Origin: Solenopsis invicta
Lineage: Eukaryota; Arthropoda; Insecta; Hymenoptera; Formicidae
Direction: 5' to 3'
DNA: 64,000 nt
NCBI RefSeq assembly: GCF_016802725.1
Contig: NC_052668.1
Span: 5,438,501-5,502,500, forward strand
The notes below the pieces were generated by a model. That model was not told the origin of the DNA, did not search any database, and was given only the letters and a program-made list of their open reading frames with translations. Both the position numbers and the translations under genes were made by a program. Positions 34,095 to 45,000 of this stretch are shown here, piece by piece (the first letter of the stretch is position 1; every line of letters starts with the position of its first letter).

Positions 34095-35397
34095 AGAGTT
34101 TTTGTTGCATCCTTCCCTGTCTTCCTCAAGTCCCAGGCATCTTTTGAGAGATAGCCTTCCTTTTCCTTAAGGTTGGATGTAACAAAGCAAAAGTCACTGA
34201 ACATAAATTAGATATCAGAAAATCCAATTTTTCTTCCATTATTACGAAATATTGCATCGAAAACAATCATGATTTTAATTAGGATAATGTAGAAATTTTA
34301 GATAAAGAATCATTCTTTAAAAAAAGATTGATATCTAAAATGTTACACATAAAGAGACAACAAAAAGGACTCAACAAACAAAGTGATACCAAACTGCTTT
34401 TTGACATGTATCTTCGTATTCTCGATCGTATTTCCCCTTCTTAACGTCCAATCCTCCCCTCCTCCCCTTTTCTTACTCATATCGTCCTGTTTCTACAATT
34501 TTCTCATCTTATTCGTTTCACAACACTCTGTGGTATATATTCGTACCAGCATCATTTAGGATATAGTTTTTGGGACTCATAGGTATGATCTATACTATTT
34601 TTTTAATGTTCTATTCTATTTTACAATAAATCTATTCTATTTTACAATTTTATTATTAGACTAGTACAGCTCTTTATTTATTATTTGTTTTATTTTAAAT
34701 TTACGTTAGTTTTTTCCTGCTTACAATTTTATTATCTTGACTTGTACATCTCTTTATCTATTATATTTATTATTATTTTTATCTGTATTTATTTATTTAT
34801 TTATTTTTTTACATTCTGACATTGAATACTGGTGTTTTTTTTTCTCTTTTTTGTGCAGGCTTACTTAGACTTATAGAAAACGATGTCCCTTCGCTCGTTC
34901 CTTGAGGATACATTTTGAACTAAGACGCTTTTCGACACTTTTTGTTAAGCACGTTTCAATGCCGTACGTTTGCGTGTTAAGCTGATATCGCAGATATATC
35001 CGGTAAGATCTTAATTTATTGATTTATGTTGCGTTAAGTGGCGTTAAGTTATGTTGTGATATTATTTGTTATTTAATTGTTTCAATTTTATAGATTCAAA
35101 CATTGTACTGAAGATGACTAGTTATTGAACAGTTGAAACGTTTACTTTATTTACATTGGTATTTATTTTGTATTGGCGCACAACACCCTGCACGGCCCTG
35201 AAGCTCTTCTAGTCTCATTTGAATTCAAATAATTATATTTTTAGTTTTGTTTGATCTCCAATGCATAAGTTTTTTTGGATTTAAAGAGATTTATTAAACA
35301 TAAAAAAATATTTATTTCTGTGTGAATACGTTGTCAAATGTGTGTATATGTTTATGAAAGAAACACTGTATACTCATCATCTTACAATGATACTTAC

Positions 35398-35516
35398 GGT
35401 AAGAAGATTGTTGGACATATTCAAGTATTTCAAATCCGTTAAATGCCTCAGTGCATCAGAGGGAAACTCCTGGAAGAAATTAGCCGAAAGATCTAACTGA
35501 AGCAGACTAAAAATTC
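35398..35516 (-). CDS. Internal exon of a host leucine-rich-repeat protein
   Basis: Read on the minus strand, this 119-nt exon is bounded by a tttcag acceptor (35517-35522) and a GTAAGTA donor (35391-35397). It carries 2 nt of a split codon and then 39 codons. The peptide has the LRR pattern LLQLDLSANFFQEFPSDALR followed by HLTDLKYLNMSNNLLT, that is, about one and a half repeats with the Leu/Asn positions intact. Exons ending after NxL of an LRR are common in insect LRR receptors and secreted LRR proteins. No neighbouring exon is recognisable within several kb on either side, so introns must be long and filled with transposons. No stop or frameshift is present. Confidence 0.72.
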
Positions 35517-35587
35517 CTGAAATTTTAAAGACTTTATTTTAATCATAACCTTACAACCTTATTTAATTCTATGTTTAGGTAGAAGTA

Positions 35588-35770
35588 CAGTCGTAAGCTA
35601 AAAAGTTGCAACGCATTTTCTTTGATGGTTTTTAGAAGACTTGCTCATCAATCGGCGAACGTAATTGGTTGGATCCACAGATAAGAACCATTTACGTTCG
35701 CCATTCGATGAGCAAATCTACATTCCAAAAATCATCAAAGAAAATGTGTTGCAACTTTAGCTCACAACTG
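35588..35770. mobile_element. Tc1/mariner-type MITE, 183 bp
   Basis: TA (35586-35587 and 35771-35772) flanks an almost complete palindrome starting CAGTCGTAAGCTAAA and ending with its complement; arms of about 80 bp (gttgcaacgcattttctttg and counterpart). No coding capacity. It lies upstream of the LRR exon, presumably in an intron of that gene. Confidence 0.75.
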
Positions 35771-36660
35771 TACAAGATGTGTTGTGAAATTTTATGCCAT
35801 TTACGAAGCTAAGGTAGTATTTTTTATTTTAAAATAATATCATAATACTTTAACGTGCTTATTCAATAGTCTTGTTATCTATGACATGGTCCTAGACTGT
35901 TGGTAAACTTCATTAAAACTACATATTAAGAGTTCTATTTTCATTCAAAGCTGTAAAATGTTCGTATTACCTTATTTCATAAGTAACTTATACACAATTA
36001 GAAAGAATTCTGCGTGTAAAGGAATATTTAAAAAATTATGCTTAAACTAATAAACGTGTTTTTAGGTTCATAAAAAAATATATAATTAAATTAATCTTAT
36101 GGTAGAACCAAATTTGTGAGAACTTACAATAGAATTTATTATTTTATTAATGCTATTATTCATGAACTTTCATATGGCATTCTGACGAGCAATTGTGACG
36201 TGACTCTGTAAATTTTTTCACATGTTTATCAGCATTCGTGTTTTTACACGTAAGTCTCAGAAATAATGCTTTTTTATGGATATCGGTTATACTCGTATTA
36301 TAGTCGTAAAAAAGAGGAAGATGCAATATATACTTTGACATATAATTTTATTAAAAAATAACAAAACTTTTTAAGAAAATGTACATTTGTCTAAAATATA
36401 TCTTTATTCTGTTGTAACAAAACAATCCTCAACAAAACAATCCTCTACCTCGCGCTCATCGTCACTCCGCTCCGACCGACCGAGCGCCGCGACATCGCGG
36501 ACCACGTGTGCGCACCGAGCTAAGGCCTTTTACAATACGTCGTATGTCGCTGTCGGATGTCATGTCGTGAAAAAGGGGAGTTGTTCATTTGTTCCGAAAA
36601 CGACACCCGTCTAGCCGACAATACAATACGCATGCGCCCGACGTCCGAATCGGTCATACG
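35771..36660. other. Mostly AT-rich stretch with a GC-rich end, no gene assigned
   Basis: 35771-36380 is AT-rich. A 61-codon minus-strand frame at 36156-36341 is not recognisable. 36430-36660 is CpG-rich and could belong to a promoter, but no signal is clear. Confidence 0.35.
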
Positions 36661-36989
36661 CACTGAACTGAATACATACAGGAAAGAGCCGTAGCCGGAA
36701 AAAAGCGGTCAGAGAGAGAAGGTTACGTTGTCTCTTTCTGTCATAGACCTTTTTTTTAGCGGTACAAGCATCATCAAAAGTATGCTGACTGATGAGTTCA
36801 GAGAACGATTCAGAGGCACTTTAGGAGGTTTGACTAGCTTTTAGATATGATTGTACCATCAAAAATGGCGGGTTTCAAGAGCTTAAAAAGAAAAGAAACA
36901 GCCAACATAATGGAAACCTCTCTCTATGACCAGCCTTTTACACACGATTTCTATAGGACGGCTCTTTCCTGTATGTATTGGGTTCAGTG
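36661..36989. mobile_element. hAT-type MITE with 8-bp target duplication
   Basis: GTCATACG occurs directly on both sides (36653-36660 and 36990-36997). The ends are inverted repeats of about 32 bp starting CACTGAAC and containing tacatacaggaaagagccgt. An 8-bp duplication with CA-TG ends is typical of hAT elements. It is non-coding. Confidence 0.85.
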
Positions 36990-37179
36990 GTCATACGACG
37001 TATTGAAAAATAGATCTAACCTCTTGGCGCGACAGCGCGCCAGTACGCGCACCGTGACGTTCCACAACACTCTTATTCCGGACAAACCGGCCGAACGCGC
37101 GGATTGGTGCATCCAACTACACGATCGGATAAGCCGGCACTGGAAACGCAGAAGTCAGATCTCTCCGGTGGAAGAATCC

Positions 37180-37306
37180 CAGTTGCGCACAGACCCAATC
37201 GGACACTACTAATTATAGCGGCCGATGACTAGAGTATTTCCGTTGGTTGGGTTAGATTAGATTACGTAATTGGTGATGTCCGATCAGGTCTGTGCGCATC
37301 TGGAAC
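37180..37306. repeat. Imperfect palindrome
   Basis: gcgcacagacccaatcggac at 37186 pairs with gtccgatcaggtctgtgcgc at 37276, with about 70 bp between. It overlaps the end of an open frame (36847-37212) that itself crosses the hAT MITE, so that frame is not a gene. Confidence 0.55.
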
Positions 37307-37562
37307 CTTCCCACACCGTCAAGCATTCTCGACGGCGACAGAGCCATTTGTAAACTGAAATATTGTCAGGGCATCCGCGCCCTGATAATACGATTGCCTC
37401 ATTTACACGAGGCCGCTCGGGCAAATCACGGAATCGCTAATTTAACCGTACCGTCACACCAACCAATCCACGCTTTCCATGACTATCGTCACACGCACCA
37501 CCGCATTCCGCAATTCTCTGATATCCATTGGACGACGTTTCCGTATAACCTCGCGAAACTTC

Positions 37563-37609
<47 letters not shown>
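37563..37609. repeat. TA microsatellite
   Basis: (TA)n, about 48 bp. It is followed by about 380 bp of AT-rich sequence with a gttcatttagttaaat repeat (37680-37800). Confidence 0.9.
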
Positions 37610-37614
<5 letters not shown>

Positions 37615-37984
37615 TAGATAGCCAAAATCTCAAGACAGTTAGCTTTTAAATTAGTTAAATACAATTATTCCAATTATCGATTTGTTCATTTAATTCAGTT
37701 GTCTGTTCATGCAATTAAATCTGATTATTTCGAGACAATTGTCTGTTCATTTAGTTAAATTTGATTACTTTAAAACAATTATCTGTTCGTTTAGTTTAAA
37801 CCTGATACTTAGACATTACGTAATGTAATCACATGTATTTGTTTGACATTTTTTGAATTAATTTACAATCTTTGTTTTTATACATCCGAGTGCGATTATT
37901 TGAACGGTATCCGACGAGCTTATCTCCAACCAAATTCTCGATTCCGGCACCGCCCGAAAACCGCTAGTGTTACACTATTATATG

Positions 37985-37986
<2 letters not shown>

Positions 37987-38046
<60 letters not shown>

Positions 38047-38098
38047 GAGGCGCGGTCGCGTCTCGCGGTATTTTTTTTTTTTTTTTTCTATATATATA
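37987..38098. repeat. TA microsatellite, T-run and second TA run
   Basis: (TA)n of about 55 bp, a short GC-rich patch, a run of 17 T and a short (TA)n that serves as the target of the mariner starting at 38099. Confidence 0.9.
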
Positions 38099-38173
38099 CC
38101 AGGTGTAAAAGTATGAAACAGGAATTTCCCTATAGATGGTGCTAGCCATCAGTTTAGGGATCGTAAGACCTAA

Positions 38174-38412
38174 AGTCCCTAAAAGTAGAGAGTTTGGACA
38201 TCTCCGGGTTCCACGTGATTGGACTGCACCTAAAATGGCAGGACCAAACGGATCCCTCTTTAATCCTCTTTAACCAATGCGATAACAGCATACAACACGT
38301 TCAAGTGCACACAATGATAAACATACACACACATAAAGCTCACGTACATACACTACATATTTACCACCGACATTTTAGGGGGAGATGTCCAGACTCTTTA
38401 CTTCTAGGGACT
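38174..38412. mobile_element. Small MITE in the mariner, 239 bp
   Basis: Inverted ends of about 32 bp (AGTCCCTAAAAGTAGAGAGT and counterpart at 38385-38412). Target duplication unresolved (taa versus cta). Confidence 0.6.
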
Positions 38413-38521
38413 CTAGTGAGACCGCTTCTGCAGCGCCATCATCACCTTCTAACAGCTAAAGAAGATATTCAACACACAACCCAAGTTCCAAACACCGGTA
38501 TATTTTTCTATATCCTTAAAC

Positions 38522-38875
38522 ATGTCGAGTTTTGTGCCTACAAACTACAATTTGCGGACAGCATTGGTTTTCTGTTATCATTTGAAGAAAGCTGCTGCAG
38601 AATTGCATCGAATGCTTGTCGAAATTTACGATGAACATGCACTTGGTAAAACAAAGTGTTTCAAGTAGTTAAAAAAATTCAAAAGTCGTGATTTTGACGT
38701 GAGAAAGCGAAGAGCGTGAGAAACCATCGAAAAAGTTCGCAGACAACGAATTGCAAGCCTTATTGGATGGAGATGATACTCAAACTCAACAAAAATTCGC
38801 GGATCAATTGAATGTGACGCAGAAAGCTGTCTCGTTTGAAAGCTATGGGAAAGATTCAGAAAGTGGAAAAATGGA
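38522..38875 (+). pseudogene. Mariner transposase, N-terminal part
   Basis: From ATG at 38522 the frame encodes MSSFVPTNYNLRTALVFCYH and LHRMLVEIYDEHALGKTKCF, the N-terminal helix-turn-helix of a cecropia/SETMAR-type mariner transposase. It has a TAG after KCFK and at least two frame changes (the FADNELQALL and DDTQTQQKFADQLNVTQKAV parts are in another frame). It stops at the insertion point in the ..GKIQKVEKW linker. The catalytic part is at 57907-58565. Confidence 0.8.
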
Positions 38876-39349
38876 GTGTCTGTGAAGTTAGCACGTCATT
38901 TTATTAAATAACAAGAAATAATGATAGTTCCAGTAGCATTTTTGATAATTCTACAGTTCCTGATAAAAATTTAAAAGAGTTGCGCATTTTTTATAGTAAA
39001 AACATGAAAAAAAATGACGTGCTAACTTTACTTTCCAGCACGGCACATCTTTCTCTAAAGTACCGGAAACATTCTAATATTACAACATCTGTTAAAAGTT
39101 CTCGATAATTTTATGCTACACATTTATATAGAACTAAAAAAAAAACATTTGAATAATTAACAATTTTATATCAAAATTAGAATGTCGTGCTAACTTCATA
39201 AACCAGCACGGCACATTTCCCTCTAAAGTATCAGAAGCATTCAAATATTACAACAACTATCAAAAGTTCCCATTAGTTCTAAGTACGTTTCACATCTATA
39301 AAGAGTTTAAGGATAAAATTACACCAATTAAATAATATTTAATTTAGCG

Positions 39350-40562
39350 CACTTGCACGGCATCGCAAAAGCAAAGTACCATCTCAACACGAGTTCAGGA
39401 CGACTTTTAAGCATTTTTCGATAGTTCTGCCATAGCTATAAAGCTTTCTATGAGTTTCGATTGGAGTTTTCACATCTATTTGTTTATAAACAATTTTTAA
39501 TTGGGTGTACTGGCACGACATCGCAAGAATAAAGTGCCATCTCAACGTCAGTTCCGGACGACTTATCAGTATTTTTTGATAGTTCTGCCATAGTTCTAGA
39601 CCTTTTTATAAGTTTCAATTAGAGTTCTTACCTCTATTTGTTTATAAACAATTTTTAATCCGGCGTACTGGCACGGCATCGCGAGAGTAAAATACCATCT
39701 CATCGCGAGTTCCGAACGGCTTTTAGGCATTTTTCGATAGTTTTGTCATTGTTTTAAAGCTTTCTATAAGTTTCGATTAAAGTTCTCACTTCTAAATGTT
39801 TATAAACAATTTTATATCGGGTATACTGGCAGGACATTGCTAGAGTAAAGTATCATCTCAACGCGAGTTTCGGACGATTTTTTAGCATTCTTCGATAGGT
39901 TTGCCATAGTTCTACACCTTTCTATAAGTTTCGATTGGAGTTCTTACTTCTATTTGTTTATAAACAATTTTTAATCCGCCATACTGGCACGGCATCGCAA
40001 GAGTAAGGTACCATCTCAAGGCGAGTTTCGGACGACTTTTCAGCCTTTTTCGATTGTTCTGCAATAGTTCTAAAGCTTTCTGTAAGTTTCGATTGAAGTT
40101 CTCACCTCTATTTGTTTATAATCAATTTTTAATCCGTCGTACTGGCACGGCATCGTAAGAGTAAGGTACCATCTCTAAGCGAGTTCCGAACGACTTTTCA
40201 GCCTTTTTTAATAGTCCTGAAATAGTTCTAAAGCTTTCTACAAGTTTCGATTGGCGTTCTCACCTCTATTTGCTTATAAACAATTTTTAATCGGGCCTAC
40301 TGGCACGGCTTTGCAAGAGTAAACTGTCATCTCAACGCGAGATTCGGACGACTTTTTAGCATATTTCAATAGTTCTGCCATAGTTCTAAGCTTTTCTATA
40401 AGTTTCGATTGGAGTTCTCACACGTATTTGTTTATAAACAATTTTAAATCAGGCCTACTGGCACAATATCGCAAAAGTAAAGTACCATCTCAACGCGAGT
40501 TCCGGACGATTTTTTAGCATTTTTCGATAGTTCTGTTATAGATCTAAAACTTTCTATAAGTT
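39350..40562. repeat. 158-bp subterminal tandem repeats, left arm
   Basis: The motif ccatctcaacgcgagttc occurs at 39379, 39537, 39695, 39852, 40011, 40169, 40327 and 40485: eight units with a period of 157-159 bp. A ninth follows the solo LTR at about 43468, at the right distance once the LTR and its 5-bp duplication are removed. Each unit carries tgtttataaacaatttttaa and tggcacggcatcgcaagag. Confidence 0.92.
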
Positions 40563-41365
40563 CTGACGATGCACCCCGTATAAAGCATCGTCCCGGCGAA
40601 CATCGGCCGGAAAGACCGCCGGGCCATAACCGGGGGTGCCTCGGGCACCCGTTGTTAAGACTCCGAATACCGCGATACCGCCTAGCGACAAACACCGCCA
40701 GAGGAGACCCGCCGAGCCATCGCACCCGCTGAGTCGGCGCGCACGCGCACTCGGAAGACACGGAGTGTTCTCCCTACCCCGACGTCAAGCGCCGAAAAGA
40801 TAATGGAGGCGAGCGGAGTCGCTCGGTATAAATAGGGCCACCGCGACGAGAAACAGCGACTCCGTCACCGACCAGCTTTCCGATAACGATCCGCTGCTTT
40901 GGTGATATCCTGTTCCCGAATTCGGAAACCCGGTCAAAGAGTGCTTGGCCGCGGCAAGAGAGTACTCCGCCTCCTACGCCAATTCATTCCGAATACATCA
41001 GCCTTCACGAGTAGAGACCCGCTCAAGCACCAAGAGTCTTGGTCAGCAAGCCGGTCCTCGGCGACCCGGAGGCTACCCTCCTCACTTCGCAACACCCACC
41101 CAAACCGCCGTGTTCGGGGTCCCGGGTCAAGTTACTTGACAGGTTGCCGCGCGTCCAGCCTACCTGCGACAATCCCGTCGCAACCGCTATACCGCGCGGG
41201 AAGTCGACCCGCCCGCGAGAACACAACGGCTAGCCCGTAGACCGTACTGCAAAACCACGCCCATCGCGTCACGAAGCACGGCACGCCGGCCGTAGACCGC
41301 GCCCGCGCAAAGATTACACCGTATACCATTGTACGATCTGGCGACGAAGCGCATCGACACTTGTA

Positions 41366-42294
41366 CGAGGTGTGTTCAAAAAGTATCGCGAATTTTGTGT
41401 TTTTTCAAAAATTATTTATTTATTCATGAATATCTATTTTGTCCCCTTCAAAGTAATCCCCATGAGATATTATACACTTGTTCCAACGGTTTTTCCAATC
41501 TTCGAAGCACTTCAAAAAATCATTTTTTTTTATCTTGTTCAGCTCCTCCTTCGATGCCGTCTTTATCTCGTCAAGCGTAGCGTGACGTCGTCCTTTCATG
41601 GGCCTCTTCAGTTTAGGGAACAAGAAAAAGTCACAGGGTGCCAGATCTGGGGAATACGGTGGCTGCGGCATCATTAGTGTGTTGTTTTTGGCCAAAAAGT
41701 CGCGCACAAGCAACGATGTGTGAGCAGGGGCGTTTGGTACGAATTTCGCGGCGACCCGTCTCATGCCCAAATCATTGATAAAAATCGAATGGCACGAGCC
41801 AATCGATATGTTTAGGTCCTCAGCAACTTCTCTAACGGTGATTCGACGATTGGCCAATACCATTTTCTCCACTTCATTAATTTTTTCGTCTGTTGTTGAA
41901 GTGCTCGGGCGTCCGGCACGCTCTTCGTCGTTCACATCTTCTCGGCCTTCTGAGAACATTTTGTACCACCGATAAACGTTGCTTCGGTCCAAGGTAGCTT
42001 CTCCGTATGCCACAGTCAACATTCGGAATGCATCCGCGCATTTAATTTCGTTTTTCACACAAAATTTGATACAGGTTCTTTGATCCATTTTTTTGAATAG
42101 GTAAAAATCGAAGACGATCCAAAACACGTGCAAGCAAAGCAGCTGTCAACAATTAAGTGAACATTCAAAATGGCCGAGCTTGTCGGCATAAGTGAGAGAC
42201 ATGAGTACCAACATAACGCCACAAAAAGATCGAAATTCGAATATACGTAACCCGCGAAAATTCAAAATTCGCGATACTTTTTGAACACACCTCG
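41366..42294 (-). mobile_element. Internally deleted mariner
   Basis: TA on both sides (41364-41365, 42295-42296), with inverted ends CGAGGTGTGTTCAAAAAGTA of about 28 bp that are perfect or nearly so, suggesting a young copy. It carries one open frame on the minus strand. Confidence 0.88.
41420..42088 (-). CDS. Mariner transposase with in-frame catalytic deletion, 222 aa
   Basis: The frame is open from 42133, but the family start MDQRTCIKFCVKNEIKCADA puts the ATG at 42088. The N-terminal part contains both helix-turn-helix regions (FRMLTVAYGEATLDRSNVYR, ITVREVAEDLNISIGSCHSI). After MRRVAAKFVP the protein jumps to NAPAHTSLLVRDFLAKNN. The region with the first catalytic Asp is missing, and the junction replaces the second (expected HDNAPAHT). 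The third Asp remains in SPDLAPCDFFLFPKL. The deletion keeps the frame, so a stable protein with DNA-binding domain but no catalysis is possible. Confidence 0.8.
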   Translation of the reverse strand: MDQRTCIKFCVKNEIKCADAFRMLTVAYGEATLDRSNVYRWYKMFSEGREDVNDEERAGRPSTSTTDEKINEVEKMVLANRRITVREVAEDLNISIGSCHSIFINDLGMRRVAAKFVPNAPAHTSLLVRDFLAKNNTLMMPQPPYSPDLAPCDFFLFPKLKRPMKGRRHATLDEIKTASKEELNKIKKNDFLKCFEDWKNRWNKCIISHGDYFEGDKIDIHE

Positions 42295-42299
42295 TATAT

Positions 42300-43195
42300 A
42301 TAGATATTGTTCAAAAAGAGCGCTAAAACGTTCAGCAATGTGTGAATGATTAAGGAGACGCTTAGTTCACTCCGACGACGGTGTGGATAACTCGCCTAGC
42401 AACCCTCACTTAGCAACGTTGTTTGTTTACTATCGATCTTTCGATCGAGGATTCTCATGGCCGGCGGATCAAATACGATCCTTTTTCGTTACTTTCATAG
42501 TGAGATTTTTTCATGCGTGCACGCTATTCTCAAATAGGAAGGGAAATTCTCGTAGTACTACGAAGAAGCTCTTATTACGATTCTTGAGTCAAGTCAGTCG
42601 TTCGTCTGAGGACCACATAAGTCCGACAGACATTTTCTTCATTTTATTCGTTCGTCTGAGGACCACATAAGTCCGACAGACATTTTCTTCATCTTATTCG
42701 TTCGTCTGAAGATAACGATCTTACAGATACATTAAAGTATACAATTGTTCGTTAGAAGAGTTTTAAAATCTTACTAACATTTATTGTTTAAAGAGTTCGT
42801 CTGAAGATTAATAATATCTTACAGACATTTTCAACTATTATTTAAATTGTTTTTAAATCATTCAGATAGTTTCTTTTCACTTAACGAAATCTCTATCTCT
42901 CATTTTATCTTTTATTTATTGTCTCTGTCTCTCTGTTTCTCATTCGTTTTTTTTTGTGTCTTTCATTAATTTTTTACTTTACATTCCATGTGTCTATCTC
43001 TCTTTCCTTCTTTTTAATTTATTGTAAACGTTATGCAAAGAAAGCTAAAGATTGTTCTGTCCTTTTCTTATTCATTATTATTATTAAATATTATAATAAA
43101 ATTTTTATATTGTGATTATTTCTCATCTTTTCCTGCGTTCCGTATCCGAAAAATAGTTATAATATTTATTCGCTTGTTTCTAACAGATATATATG
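42300..43195. other. Unassigned insertion within the solo LTR
   Basis: This sequence is absent from the other LTR copies, so it is an insertion. It has no ORF worth reporting. At 42598-42715 a unit with gttcgtctgaggaccacata is repeated two to three times with a period near 55 bp. The rest is T-rich. Confidence 0.5.
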
Positions 43196-43999
43196 TATGT
43201 ATATTACCGTGTATATATTGTCTGTCTCACTAGCTAAATATACGTCAATTTAAACCATATCTTGCGTGTAGTATCTTAAGACGCACCGCCGGCCTTCCTT
43301 TCTCCCGCGTTGAACCATTTTCTCGATCTAGCAACCGTAAACCCGACGAGCTAATCCGTGCGCGGAAAGTCGGTAAATTACAAAGTTTCGATTGGAGTTT
43401 TCATATGTATTTGTTTGTAAACAATTTTTAATCGGGGGTACTATCACGACATCGCAAGAGTAAAGTACTATCTCAACGCGAGTTCCGGACGGCTTTTAGC
43501 CATTTTTTGATAGTCTTGCCATAGTTCCGATTCTTTAAATATCAATTTCCTGTTCAAGTATAAATATTGGGTTTTTTTACGTTGAAAAAGAGGTCTGGTT
43601 GTACCTATCAAATGCATAATAAAGTAGTATTAATGAAATATTTTATCAATATAAGCAAAAATATTTTTATTTTATTAAATATTTTGTAAATATTATCAAA
43701 TTTGGTAGTTATAATCTGGCTTTATTTTCAGCGTACTATCTTGCCGTCATTACGAATTCTACTAATTCTAACGAAGCATATAGTAACATTACAATTATTA
43801 AATGTATTGCACAATAATGTTAGATTTTATTTACGCTTTTTTCTATTACATAATTTATGTTTGAAAAGTTTTCTTTTTAATGTTAAAATTAGTATTACTT
43901 TAATAATAATAAGAACGGCATTAATATAAATTATTGTACTGCACTAACATATAATAAAATATGATCAGTAATTACAATCTTAGCGTTAACAATAATTCG

Positions 44000-45000
44000 C
44001 TTTTTCTTTATACCGTCGTACTTGTACCAGCCATTTCCGCATCCCGCGTACGTGATATAATAGCCATTATCAGCATTATCTGATGAATTTTTGTAATTTA
44101 TTGCGCCGACTAGGACATATGTTTAACTAGTTAATATAATATTTAAGGCAATTGCTTGAAGATTGTGTACAACCGTATTGTCGCGTTTGATATACCTAGG
44201 ATCGGTAAAGATCGTCGTGTCTATAAATAAATGTGGACCATATTCTATATTTTCTGTGGTATTTCTTAAACATTTTCTGCATTGTGTTGTAACCATTAAA
44301 GTATTATCAATTGCCTTCTGCATATATTGTAATCCTTCACATAAAAGAATGTCTACATTCTTGTTTAACTATATTATTTTTCTTTTTTGATAATAACCAC
44401 ATGAATATACTACGGTTTTTCTACAACTTGGTATGTCGGCAAACAAATGAATAATTAAATGTGCAACATTACAATTTGCATTTAATTTGGAAGTCATAAG
44501 AGTGTACAATGTTATAGCGTTATTTAGAAGTGGAAGATTTATTAAAATTTTCGCTCTTTCGCTTTAGTGATGTTTTTTTATTTTTCCGCTTTGTAATATT
44601 GACATTGCTAAATTTATTGTGCGGTTATTTGAAATCTTTATTTTTTCTTCGTAGGATTTTATGCTTGCAATGGCGCTTGCGATTTAATAAAAAATTGCAT
44701 CAAATGCGCAAGTTTGTGAAATATTAATTAATTTTCTATTAATAATATTATTACATGTATTACCATTTTGCATAAGTGGAATATTTCGGTCCCTTGCCAT
44801 TTTAATGTAGTCCCATTCCAGACACTTGTCTAAATACGACGGCTTACGTCGTTTTTTTACAATAAAATTTTGTTTCTTGGTAATTTATATCAAGTCCTCG
44901 TTAATTTTTGCGGATATTAAATTCTATTTCTTGTAAACTTGGTAAATCTTTATTAATGATATTACCACTTGTTACGTTACTCGTTTTGCTCTCTCAGTCC
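44000..45000 (-). pseudogene. Inverted C-terminal fragment of the NOF-like transposase
   Basis: The minus strand repeats the C-terminal region found at 47270-47860 on the plus strand (for example KCLEWNYIKMARDRN and ADIPSC) and extends further, with IEYGPHLFIDTTIFTDPRYI in 44123-44323. It forms the inner end of the left arm. Confidence 0.65.

Larger units (their letters stand above)
31423..34184 (+). mobile_element. LTR-type insertion (2.76 kb), probably a long solo LTR
   Basis: It begins TGTTACATCC and ends GGATGTAACA, and is flanked by AAGC on both sides (31419-31422 and 34185-34188). Removing the insertion and one AAGC restores the Penelope sequence as judged from the other arm. A 4-bp duplication and TG...CA ends fit a Gypsy-class LTR. 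It has TATAAAA at 32270-32276 and AATAAA at 34089-34094, but no gag-pol and no second LTR, so it is probably a solo LTR of unusual length. A partial second copy of its first bases is at 31665. Confidence 0.68.
29311..35210 (-). mobile_element. Penelope-like retroelement in inverted arrangement
   Basis: The ends agaaaagcttcag and ctgaagctcttct are inverted repeats of about 1.3 kb: 29311-30625 on the left pairs with 31190-31422 plus 34189-35210 on the right (the gap is a later LTR-type insertion). The single-copy core, 30626-31190, and the left arm carry reverse transcriptase and GIY-YIG endonuclease sequence on the minus strand. The right arm carries a second GIY-YIG part on the plus strand. 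Penelope-like elements are known for terminal repeats in either orientation. All frames are broken. Confidence 0.82.
40563..43382 (+). mobile_element. Solo LTR of the Gypsy family at 9799-17609
   Basis: AAGTT occurs on both sides (40558-40562 and 43383-43387) and the surrounding 158-bp repeat is restored when the LTR is removed. The ends (c)TGACGATGCACC and AATTACA match the Gypsy LTRs, and TATAAATA is at 40827-40834. Two later insertions enlarge it: a mariner at 41366-42294 and about 0.9 kb at 42300-43195. This copy lacks the RNase H-like 30 bp found in the other LTRs. Confidence 0.85.

Noticed and set aside
36847..37212. 121-aa plus-strand ORF
   Set aside because: It begins inside the hAT MITE and ends in a palindrome, crossing the insertion border; it is not one gene.
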